NCBI GenBank assembly: GCA_030673995.1
Contig: DAOUYU010000021.1
Span: 1-14,753 of the forward strand
Source: Candidatus Aminicenantota bacterium
Lineage (GTDB): Bacteria > Acidobacteriota > Aminicenantia > Aminicenantales > Aminicenantaceae
DNA: 14,753 nt
Direction: 5' to 3'
Shown piece after piece: positions 1 to 6,544 of this stretch (its first letter is position 1; each line of letters opens with the position of its first letter). The translations under genes and the position numbers were made by a program. Under the pieces are notes generated by a model that did no database searches, was not told the DNA's origin, and worked only from the letters and a program-made list of their open reading frames with translations.

Positions 1-969
1 AGCCTGTTAAAGGTGAATCTACGTTTAACTCATCGCAAGTTTGTTCATGATAAAAAAAATCCGGTCAATCCCGATGATGTGCGAGTTCCTCCATATTATC
101 CTGACCATCCGCTTACGCGCCGGGATTGGGCAGATTATTTAGAATCGATTTAAGTGCTGGATAAACAGGTGAGCAGGGTACTAAAATGGCTCGAGGAGGA
201 AGAGATAGAAGATGACACCATTGTTTTTTATTTTGGCGATCATGGGAGACCGCATCTGTGGGCAAAGTAGTGGCTTTATGAAGGCGGTATCCGCGTTCCG
301 CTGATTGTCCGATGGCCGGGACACATTAAGCAAGGTGTTGCAAATGATGATCTGATAAGCCTTATTGATATTGCACCGACCAGTCTTGCACTGGCAGGAA
401 TAAAAATACCCGGACATATGCAGGGCAGAAGATTTCTTAGCACAGACAAAAAGGGGCGAAATTATATTTTTGCTGCAAGGGACCGCTGTGATGAAACAGT
501 GGATCGAATTCGTTGTGTATGTTCTAAACGATTTAAATACATCCGTAACTTTTTGCCTGATCTGCCCTATTCACAGTATAATGCTTATAAAACGAATCAA
601 TATCCAATGTTGCCGTTAATCCAGTTTATGCATAAGAGAGGAGAGTTGAATGAAGCGCAATCGCGGTTCATGTGTTCTAAGAAGCCAGAAGAGGAGCTTT
701 ATGATCTTCTGAATGATTCTTATGAACTTTATAATCTGGCAGATGACCAAAATTATCAAAATATGTTAAAGGAATGTCGCCTCCAACTGGAAAACTGGAT
801 AATTGAGACAGGCAATCTGGGGGAAGATCCGGAGACTCCAGAAGAAATGGAATACTGGAAAAAAAGAATGGCAGAGCGAAATGAACAATGGATGCATAAC
901 AAGGGACTTTCAGTGGATGTAAGCCCTGAGAGGCATCTTGAATACTGGATAAAGACTATGTTGAAATGA
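1..969 (+). pseudogene. Sulfatase (heparan N-sulfatase/arylsulfatase-like), 5' end outside window, two in-frame stops
   Basis: Frame 1 reads as one continuous sulfatase-family protein from base 1 to the TGA at 967-969, except for TAA at 151-153 and TAG at 268-270. Family features are GDHG (235-246, the metal-binding Asp/His motif near the middle of sulfatases), a conserved Lys then YEGG just after (265-285), and the C-terminal half with RDRCDETVDRIRCV, KRFKYIRN and EELYDL. The N-terminal part with the Cys/Ser that becomes formylglycine lies before the window. The family hydrolyses sulfate esters or N-sulfates of polysaccharides, usually after export. Both stops sit where relatives, as I recall them, carry Gln (ESI-Q-VLDKQV and AK-Q-WLYEGG), so each is a single C-to-T change; no frameshift is seen. 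An internal ATG at 418 opens a 183-aa frame, but it lacks the catalytic core and has no good ribosome-binding site. Probably a recently inactivated gene; stop read-through or sequence error is possible. Confidence 0.85.
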
Positions 970-1126
970 AGCCTATATCATTTTGAGCTTTCCCCATAAT
1001 ATTCAAGGTGACTAACTAATTAGAGACAGAGAAGATAATGGACTAGTCCTTTGGGGTAAGATGCTTTCCTTTAAGAAAGTAATTACTCCGAGGAAAAATC
1101 ACCCGTGATATCATCTTCAACGGTGA

Positions 1127-1155
1127 TTGAAGAAAATCATAAAAACAGCTATTTA
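1127..1155 (+). promoter_or_regulatory. Candidate sigma70-type promoter for the GyrI-SH3-barrel gene
   Basis: TTGAAG (1127-1132), a 17-bp spacer and TATTTA (1150-1155) resemble -35 and -10 elements. Transcription would start near 1162, leaving a leader of about 65 nt before the TTG start at 1228. This fits the shorter gene model, because an mRNA starting here could not use the upstream GTG at 1105. Matches are only moderate in an A+T-rich stretch. The rest of the 970-1227 spacer holds a 10-bp palindrome (GGACTAGTCC, 1040-1049) and no gene I can support. Confidence 0.3.
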
Positions 1156-1227
1156 AAAGTTGTTAATATCCAAAAAGAAGTTTCTGTTCAGACAGAGATC
1201 TCTAAATTCAATGAAGGAGGATTGACC

Positions 1228-2793
1228 TTGAAAAAAATTACCATAGTTTCTCTTTTCATTATTTGCTTGGCTGCTCAGGTTTCTTTGGCTTCAACTCCAC
1301 AGGAATATCCTGAAAAAACCTCTTTTTTCATAAGAGAAATAACGCCTTTTACCTATGTTTGTATCCCTCACAAAGGTTCTTTTTCGGATATGGAAAGAGT
1401 GTCCGGGATCCTAGTCTCCTCAATACAAAGCCAGGATATTCTTCTGATAGGAAACATACTCGGGATCTATTACAACAGTCCAGAAACATCCCAGCCTGGA
1501 GAGTTGATCTGGGAGGTCGGCTTTCCTGTTGATCCAGAGGCTATGCCTCAGAAACCCCTGGAGAAAAAACAGTGGAATTTTACAACAGTGTTGACCGGTC
1601 TTCACTTCGGTCCTTATACAGAAAGTAACCAAACTATCAATAAAATGAAGGAGTGGATGAAGGTCAACAACTACGTATCTGATGGTCCTATCCTGGAAAA
1701 GTACTTGGATATAAATCCTTCAAGTCCCATGCCGGGAGGGCTCAGAATAGAAATCTGGATTCCCTGCAAGGAAAACGAAGAGATTGTTTTTCTAAAAGTG
1801 AAAGATCAACTCGCTGATGTCAGGTCAGGTCCTAATCCTGGTTATAGCGTTCTTGCCCAACTGAAAATGGGGGCACTGGTGGAGTTGTCAGGAAGGTTCG
1901 GTGACTTCTACGAGATTATTTTCTTGGATCAAGACGGACAACCTGTACAGGGATTTATTGATAGAAAAGTTGTTGAGATTGTGAGCGGTGAAGAGGCAAA
2001 GGGAGAAGTCACTGAATATATCCCACAAAAAAAAGAGGAAGTTATAATCGAAGAAAGACCAAGGATCGAAGAGGAGCCTAAAACTGAAAAAAGGCCAAAA
2101 ACCGTAAAGACAGCAAGCGCGATTTCTTTTTTAAAAGCAGTGAAAAAGATGTACCTTGAGTTCGGTTTTCATTATTCCATGAGAAATTCGTACAACAGGG
2201 GCCTTCTTGATGAATGGTTCATAGAAAGAACTGGTGATCCTTCAAGGCTTGTGGATCAGGGCTCTCCGGCTTTTTACAGTGTGAGCGGGACTCTGTTCAT
2301 GGACATAAGCAATAGCCTTGCCATTGGAGTCGGGACGGATGTCCTCATTTCTTCTCCCCATGCGCTCTGGGGTACACAGATTTTTTGGGGCGGCAGTCAG
2401 GAGATAGTCCTCAGTCCATTCATAATGGGAATCAAAATGCCCATCAGAATGAAAATAGGTGGTCTCGGCATGATGATGAGCGTTACAGCTTCACCCGCAT
2501 TGCTTATGGGATGGGTTACAGGCACTTATGATGACAGTGGCAGCTCAACCTACTGGGAATTTACTCCCTCGAGCAAGATGGGTTTTGGAATGAGTGGAGG
2601 AATCGAAATGTTCTTTGGAAAATCATTAGGTATGGGAATGAACATGGGCTGGCGTTCCCTGACGGTTGGGCTTTCGTTCGAAGACCCAAGCAGTCAAACA
2701 GGCTTTTCCACTCCACTTACTAACAGCGGGGATCCGGTAACGGTCGACCTCGGTGGCACTTACATTACGACGGGACTTCTTCTCCGATTTTAA
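1228..2793 (+). CDS. Exported GyrI-like / SH3 / C-terminal beta-barrel fusion protein
   Basis: A 521-aa protein of unknown specific function. I chose the TTG at 1228 because AAGGAGG (1214-1220) lies 7 nt upstream and it gives a good Sec signal peptide (KK, then a hydrophobic stretch to about residue 20, cleavage after SLA-21). The frame is open back to a GTG at 1105, but that adds 41 residues ahead of the signal. Domains: residues about 30-182 resemble the GyrI-like/AraC effector-binding fold (paired repeats ending LRIEIWIPC); about 188-252 resemble a bacterial SH3 domain (DVRSGPNPGYSVLAQL, FGDFYEI, GFIDRKVVEIV); about 253-295 are a Glu/Lys/Pro-rich linker; about 295-521 alternate polar and Gly/aromatic strands and end in LLLRF, with the terminal Phe typical of outer-membrane barrels. 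I infer a periplasmic ligand- or wall-contacting part tethered to an outer-membrane barrel. No co-directional neighbour suggests a pathway. Confidence 0.8.
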   Translation: MKKITIVSLFIICLAAQVSLASTPQEYPEKTSFFIREITPFTYVCIPHKGSFSDMERVSGILVSSIQSQDILLIGNILGIYYNSPETSQPGELIWEVGFPVDPEAMPQKPLEKKQWNFTTVLTGLHFGPYTESNQTINKMKEWMKVNNYVSDGPILEKYLDINPSSPMPGGLRIEIWIPCKENEEIVFLKVKDQLADVRSGPNPGYSVLAQLKMGALVELSGRFGDFYEIIFLDQDGQPVQGFIDRKVVEIVSGEEAKGEVTEYIPQKKEEVIIEERPRIEEEPKTEKRPKTVKTASAISFLKAVKKMYLEFGFHYSMRNSYNRGLLDEWFIERTGDPSRLVDQGSPAFYSVSGTLFMDISNSLAIGVGTDVLISSPHALWGTQIFWGGSQEIVLSPFIMGIKMPIRMKIGGLGMMMSVTASPALLMGWVTGTYDDSGSSTYWEFTPSSKMGFGMSGGIEMFFGKSLGMGMNMGWRSLTVGLSFEDPSSQTGFSTPLTNSGDPVTVDLGGTYITTGLLLRF

Positions 2794-2970
2794 TACTTGA
2801 TAACTTTTGAAGCTATATCCTATACTGTCGACATTATTTAAGATTTAGAACGTATTTTTTTGGGGGCAAATTGCATTCTAAGGAACAAAACAGAGAAGAA
2901 GGAAAGCATGCTCTTAAAGCCAAATTTTAGGGTTAAAAATCAGCTTTAAAGCTTAAAAGTACGGCTAATT

Positions 2971-3516
2971 TCAGGATAATTCGTTGAAAATATTAACATT
3001 AGCACGGCCCGTCCCCATATCCTCCCCCGCATGCTTATCCGGCTGCCAGTCAGCTAATACATATCTGGATTTATCCACCACATAAAAGATATTTATGGGA
3101 GCTTTAACCGCACTGCGGCGGCCAGCTAAGGCTCTAAAGTCTCCCCTGACCACGGGGATCAGGCGATGGGGGACTGCATCATACAGATAGACTCCCTCTT
3201 CCATGGCAATATAAAGATCAATTTCCTGAGAATTACTTGCAGAAGCAGCAGTTCGTCCGGATTTGTTAAAGGCTCCTTTTGTTCGGTTGACTCCAAAGGC
3301 TGCCCAAAGCAGATTTGAAAGGGTTTGGGGATCTAGTTTTTTTGGACTGATATTTCGATTGGTTTTTCTTTCCTGTAAGGAGGCTAAAACCGATAAGCCC
3401 CCATTCTTTTTGGGTGGTAGAAGATTGATTGGTTTAAGATTTTTTGAAAAACTGGATTTTGTGCTGGTCAAAAGGGCGATGGCAGGTATTGTCTTTATAA
3501 ATGCTCTACGATTCAT
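2971..3516 (-). CDS. Tat-signal nitroreductase-family protein (SagB/ThcOx-like), probably C-terminally truncated
   Basis: This 181-aa protein resembles the exported nitroreductase-like family of FMN-dependent oxidoreductases (substrate unknown). The N-terminus NRRAFIK plus a hydrophobic run looks like a twin-arginine signal, meaning export of a prefolded cofactor protein. Family features are a proline-rich entry with GGLSVLASLQERKTNR (FMN-phosphate region, normally RRSxR-like), LSNLLWAAFGVNR, a Ser/Ala/Asn stretch then QEIDLYIAMEEGVYLYD, and APINIFYVVD. Relatives, as I recall them, continue through a QNVYL-type helix and about 45 more residues. Here the frame stops at VNIFNELS, and I see no remainder in the other minus-strand frames down to about 2860. 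The second of two adjacent ATGs (3516) is preferred because AAGGAG (3523-3528) lies 6 nt before it, against 3 nt for the ATG at 3519. The product may be inactive. Confidence 0.7.
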   Translation of the reverse strand: MNRRAFIKTIPAIALLTSTKSSFSKNLKPINLLPPKKNGGLSVLASLQERKTNRNISPKKLDPQTLSNLLWAAFGVNRTKGAFNKSGRTAASASNSQEIDLYIAMEEGVYLYDAVPHRLIPVVRGDFRALAGRRSAVKAPINIFYVVDKSRYVLADWQPDKHAGEDMGTGRANVNIFNELS

Positions 3517-3615
3517 CATATTCTCCTTTTTTTATATAGATATTCCTTTTTTCGCACTTACAATTTTCTCTCAATTTTATCAAATTCCCACCTTCTGAGC
3601 TGTTGCATCAACAAT

Positions 3616-3643
3616 AATATATAGAACAAACACATCCAGTCAA
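3616..3643 (-). promoter_or_regulatory. Candidate promoter for the nitroreductase-like gene
   Basis: Read on the minus strand, TTGACT (3643-3638) is followed after 16 bp by TATATT (3621-3616); TATTAT at an 18-bp spacing overlaps it. Transcription would start near 3608, about 90 nt before the start codon. Together with the phoB promoter at 3697-3725 this makes 3520-3731 a divergent regulatory region. Confidence 0.4.
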
Positions 3644-3696
3644 TATATTTTAGAATTAGCCTGTAAAAAGTGTATACTGAGCAGTAAAATAGATGC

Positions 3697-3725
3697 TTGT
3701 TGATATAAAGTCGATTTCGTATAAT
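3697..3725 (+). promoter_or_regulatory. phoB promoter with perfect -10 box next to the start codon (leaderless candidate)
   Basis: TTGTTG (3697-3702), exactly 17 bp, then the consensus TATAAT (3720-3725). The phoB ATG begins at 3732, so the predicted transcription start falls on or within about a base of the A of the ATG. No purine-rich ribosome-binding site lies in the preceding 20 bases. An in-frame TGA at 3726-3728 excludes an upstream start, and the receiver domain begins at once after Met1. CTGTAAAA (3661-3668) and CAGTAAAA (3682-3689) upstream are spaced 21 bp, two helical turns, and might be activator half-sites; this is weak. Confidence 0.5.
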
Positions 3726-3731
3726 TGAAAT

Positions 3732-4412
3732 ATGAACAAACTTATCTATGTTGTTGATGATGAACCAGATATTCTGGAACTTCTATCTCTACATTTGAAA
3801 AAATCCGGGTTTAAGGTTCAATGTTTTGAGAGCGCCGGTCGTTTTATGGCCCAACTCAAGATCCAGAAGCCCAGTCTTATTATCCTTGACTTGATGCTAC
3901 CGGATGAAGATGGTCTGGACGTATGCAAAAAGCTTAAAAGAGATGAGTCTTATATATCCATCCCTATCATCATGTTGACAGCCAAAGGGGAGGAAATCGA
4001 CAAGATCCTTGGGCTGGAGTTAGGAGCCGATGATTACATCACAAAACCTTTCTCTGTGAAGGAACTGGTTGCTCGGGTTAAAGCGGTGATGAGGAGGCCC
4101 AAAGCAATATCCTCCCGGGAAACAATAGAGATCCGCAATTTAGTGATCATAGATCCGGAAAAACATGAGGTCATCGTGGAAGGCAAAAAAGTTGATTTGA
4201 CTTCCACGGAATTCCGGATACTCAAACTGCTCGCGTCAAAAAAAGGATGGGTATTTTCAAGAGAGCACATCCTGGATCAGCTCTGGGGACAGGAAAAATA
4301 TGTCGTGGACCGGACAGTAGATGTGCACATCAAACATTTGAGAGAAAAGCTGGGCCGGGCGGCCATTCTCATAAAAAACATCAGAGGAGTGGGCTATAAA
4401 CTGGAAGAATGA
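3732..4412 (+). CDS. phoB: Phosphate regulon response regulator PhoB (OmpR/PhoB family)
   Basis: This 226-aa DNA-binding response regulator is phosphorylated by the adjacent kinase and activates phosphate-starvation genes. The receiver domain (about 1-120) has the acidic pocket D9-D10, phosphoacceptor D53 (LDLMLPDEDG), switch T83 (MLTAKG) and K105 (DYITKPFS). A winged-helix effector domain (about 130-225) contains TSTEFRILKLLAS, the recognition region RTVDVHIKHLREKLG and the closing IRGVGYKLEE. Length is normal for the family. It overlaps phoR by 4 nt (ATGA, 4409-4412), so the two are translationally coupled. The name PhoB rather than a generic OmpR-type regulator rests on its place ahead of phoR and pstSCAB-phoU. 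Its likely target is the 11-bp-period repeat array at 6193-6231, and it may also control itself. The start is discussed under the promoter entry: no ribosome-binding site is visible. Confidence 0.92.
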   Translation: MNKLIYVVDDEPDILELLSLHLKKSGFKVQCFESAGRFMAQLKIQKPSLIILDLMLPDEDGLDVCKKLKRDESYISIPIIMLTAKGEEIDKILGLELGADDYITKPFSVKELVARVKAVMRRPKAISSRETIEIRNLVIIDPEKHEVIVEGKKVDLTSTEFRILKLLASKKGWVFSREHILDQLWGQEKYVVDRTVDVHIKHLREKLGRAAILIKNIRGVGYKLEE

Positions 4413-6136
4413 GAAAATCTATTTTTGTTAAAATCTTCGGAGGGCATTTTCTTGTTATCATCTTAATGGTTATGCTCATACTTATATTCTCTTTTCATGA
4501 AATAAGACGGTTTTATATTGCCAGCTTGGAAAAGGATCTGTCTCATACCGGAGAAGCTCTGAAATACCAAGTCCTCTCTTATCTTGAAGAGAATAGAATA
4601 GAAGAACTGCAGGATTTTATGGAAGAATTCGGGAAAAAGATAGAGACGCGGATAACATTGATAAACAGAGAGGGAAGAGTTCTGGCTGATTCTGAAAAGA
4701 ATCCGGAAATGATGGAGAATCACAAAGACAGGCCCGAGATCTTCAGGGCATATTCTGGTCAAACAGGACGGTCGCTTCGATTCAGCCGCACACTTAAAAC
4801 GGAAATGCTTTATATAGGGCTGCCCATTATAAAGGACGGCCAGGTTTCTCATGTTATTCGCCTCAGTCTCTATCTTTACGACATAACACATTTAATAGCT
4901 ATCTTGAGAGGAAAGATCACCCAGATCGCCCTGGCCATTCTGCTGTGTGTTTTTCTTTTTTCTTTTTTTCTTTCACACTCTTTCTCAAAACCGGTCAAAG
5001 AACTTCGAGAGGCCTCTCAAAAAATTGCCGCTGGAGATTTTAAAGTGAGGGTTTCCACCCGAAAACAGGGGGAGTTTTCCGATCTGGCGGAAAGCTTTAA
5101 TCTCATGACGGAGAAGATCCAATCCCTATTTCTGGAAACTAGTCGTAAAAAGGAAGAACTTGAAGGAATTCTTAGTTCTATTGAAGAAGGGCTTTTTGCT
5201 CTGGATGAGAATAACCGGATTCTTTTTGCCAATGACAGCTTCAAGAAGATTTCAGGGCAAGATGATATCAATGGAAAATTCTATTGGGAAATTCTGCGTG
5301 AAGCAAATTTTCGAGAAATGGTCGAGTCTGTCCGTGCAGAGGGGAAAATTATGTCAGAGGAACTGTCGTTGAATGAAAGAGTTTTCCTGTGTAATCTGAC
5401 TTCCTTACGCAGAGGAAAAGAAATCGTGGTTACACTGCATGATATATCAGAATTCAAAACGCTGGAAAAGATCAAACGGGATTTAATTATCAATGCCTCA
5501 CACGAATTAAGGACGCCTCTGACTGCCATTAAAGGATTCATCGAGACTTTGGAAGAAGAGATCGATGGAAAAAACAAACGTTATTTAAACATAATCAAGC
5601 GGAATACGGACAGGCTCATCAATATTGTTAAAGATTTGATGCAGCTGTCAGAGCTGGAAGAAAAGGGAGCTGATCTCGAGATCGAAGCGGTGGATCTGGA
5701 AAAACTCCTGGAAAACATCATGAAGATCTTTGAAGAAAGGATCAAAGCGAAAAGTCTGAAATTTGAGATCATAGCCGAAAAGGATCTTTCTCCTGTCCAA
5801 GCTGATCTTTTCAAGATTGAACAGATGTTTATCAACATTGTGGACAATGCTGTCAAGTACTCAGAAGACGGGAAAATTATCATAACTTTAAAGCAGGAAA
5901 ACGACCAGGCTGTTGTTCAGGTCTCAGATACAGGCATTGGTATAGCAGAAGAACACCAACCGCGTATATTCGAGCGGTTTTATATGACGGATAAATCCCG
6001 CTCAAGAAAGCTGGGCGGTACTGGACTTGGACTTTCCATCGTGAAGCATATCGTCAAACTCCACAAAGGGGATATCTCCGTGGAAAGCCGATTGGGGCAG
6101 GGGACCACATTTACCATTAAGCTTCCTTTCCAATAA
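4409..6136 (+). CDS. phoR: Phosphate regulon sensor histidine kinase PhoR
   Basis: A 575-aa inner-membrane histidine kinase. Order: TM1 about 8-29, extracytoplasmic region about 30-165, TM2 about 170-192, HAMP about 193-245, PAS domain about 250-345, HisKA with phospho-accepting H365 (NASHELRTPL), and HATPase with the N box around N480 (FINIVDNAVKYS), G1 box DTGIGI (507-512) and G2 box GGTGLGLSIVKH (from 536). It is longer than the enterobacterial protein (about 430 aa), which lacks a large periplasmic domain. The layout here, with an extracytoplasmic domain plus HAMP and PAS, is like the Gram-positive and delta-proteobacterial type, so it could sense a periplasmic or envelope cue as well as the Pst/PhoU state. 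It overlaps phoB by 4 nt. No residue needed for catalysis appears missing. PhoU presumably signals to it, as known in other bacteria. Confidence 0.92.
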   Translation: MRKSIFVKIFGGHFLVIILMVMLILIFSFHEIRRFYIASLEKDLSHTGEALKYQVLSYLEENRIEELQDFMEEFGKKIETRITLINREGRVLADSEKNPEMMENHKDRPEIFRAYSGQTGRSLRFSRTLKTEMLYIGLPIIKDGQVSHVIRLSLYLYDITHLIAILRGKITQIALAILLCVFLFSFFLSHSFSKPVKELREASQKIAAGDFKVRVSTRKQGEFSDLAESFNLMTEKIQSLFLETSRKKEELEGILSSIEEGLFALDENNRILFANDSFKKISGQDDINGKFYWEILREANFREMVESVRAEGKIMSEELSLNERVFLCNLTSLRRGKEIVVTLHDISEFKTLEKIKRDLIINASHELRTPLTAIKGFIETLEEEIDGKNKRYLNIIKRNTDRLINIVKDLMQLSELEEKGADLEIEAVDLEKLLENIMKIFEERIKAKSLKFEIIAEKDLSPVQADLFKIEQMFINIVDNAVKYSEDGKIIITLKQENDQAVVQVSDTGIGIAEEHQPRIFERFYMTDKSRSRKLGGTGLGLSIVKHIVKLHKGDISVESRLGQGTTFTIKLPFQ

Positions 6137-6144
6137 AAACCGTA

Positions 6145-6164
6145 ATTTCTTCAACAGAAGAAAT
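6145..6164 (+). other. A+T-rich hairpin just after phoR
   Basis: ATTTCTTC (6145-6152) and GAAGAAAT (6157-6164) form a perfect 8-bp stem with a 4-nt AACA loop, 8 nt after the phoR stop. G+C is low and no T-run follows, so it is not a classical terminator. It may protect or partly end the phoBR transcript before the separate porin-pst promoter region. Confidence 0.3.
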
Positions 6165-6192
6165 ACACTTCCATTTCAAATCAACCATTAAG

Positions 6193-6231
6193 TTAACCAA
6201 AAATTAACCTTAACTTTATTTGCATTTAACA
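6193..6231 (+). promoter_or_regulatory. Pho-box-like array: four hexamers at 11-bp period
   Basis: TTAACC (6193-6198), TTAACC (6204-6209), TTTATT (6215-6220) and TTAACA (6226-6231) follow one another at an exact 11-bp step. PhoB and PhoP dimers are known to bind direct repeats with this one-helical-turn period (TTnACA-type in Bacillus, CTGTCAT-type in E. coli). The array lies about 70 bp before the shortened porin gene and ahead of pstS, as expected for phosphate-starvation activation. No strong -35/-10 pair is evident: TATAAG at 6273-6278 is a -10 candidate without a matching -35, and weaker A/T hexamers near 6241-6247 lie at the closer spacing usual for PhoB-activated promoters. Confidence 0.6.
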
Positions 6232-6299
6232 TTCTTAGGCGAAAATTTCAGCGATCAGCACAGATCAAATTTTATAAGAGTTTAAAAAAGGAGTAAAAA

Positions 6300-6533
6300 A
6301 TGAAAAAACTAACAAGCTTTTTGACTGCAGCCGTTCTTTTATTCGGTCTTCCAATCCTGGCCCATGCTCAGGGATCGTTCAAAGGCTATATGTTCGCTGA
6401 TTATTACACAGTTCTGGATCACCATGATTCAGATGTCAAGGGCCAGCATGGTTTCTGGTATACGACTTATTCAGGGAGTGAAGCAAAAAATGATATTTAT
6501 GCCAATATCACTCTCTGGTTTAAATTCAAGTAA
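6300..6533 (+). CDS. Severely shortened outer-membrane porin (OprP/OprO-like), probably an internal-deletion remnant
   Basis: A 77-aa reading frame with a strong ribosome-binding site (AAGGAG 6288-6293, 6-nt spacing). Residues 1-23 are a clear Sec signal (KK, hydrophobic core, AHAQ). Then comes FKGYMFADYYTVLDHHDSD, which resembles the first strand and loop of porins found beside pst genes. The end, DIYANITLWFKFK, looks like the last amphipathic barrel strand. A normal family member has about 300-400 residues, so the start and end of a porin appear joined near GFWYTTYSG with the frame kept. Such a porin would pass phosphate or other anions across the outer membrane; this product cannot form a barrel on its own. 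It lies 11 nt before pstS, so its translation could still feed pstS. It could instead be a genuine small secreted protein or an assembly collapse. Confidence 0.6.
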   Translation: MKKLTSFLTAAVLLFGLPILAHAQGSFKGYMFADYYTVLDHHDSDVKGQHGFWYTTYSGSEAKNDIYANITLWFKFK

Positions 6534-6544
6534 GGAGATTTATT

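Noticed and set aside
418..969. Independent 183-aa gene starting at ATG 418
   Set aside because: It is the in-frame C-terminal part of the sulfatase that begins before base 1; MQG is an internal Met in the family.
1105..1227. GTG at 1105 as start of the barrel protein (562 aa)
   Set aside because: It would put 41 polar residues before a clear signal peptide, and it lacks a ribosome-binding site as good as AAGGAGG before the TTG at 1228.
2942..2953. Palindrome AGCTTTAAAGCT as terminator of the minus-strand nitroreductase
   Set aside because: Only 4 bp of stem with a 4-nt loop, A+T-rich; the following T-run on the minus strand is short, so support is too weak.
3661..3689. CTGTAAAA / CAGTAAAA pair as a second Pho box ahead of phoB
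   Set aside because: Spacing is 21 bp with no matching unit at 11 bp in between; similarity to the array at 6193-6231 is poor.
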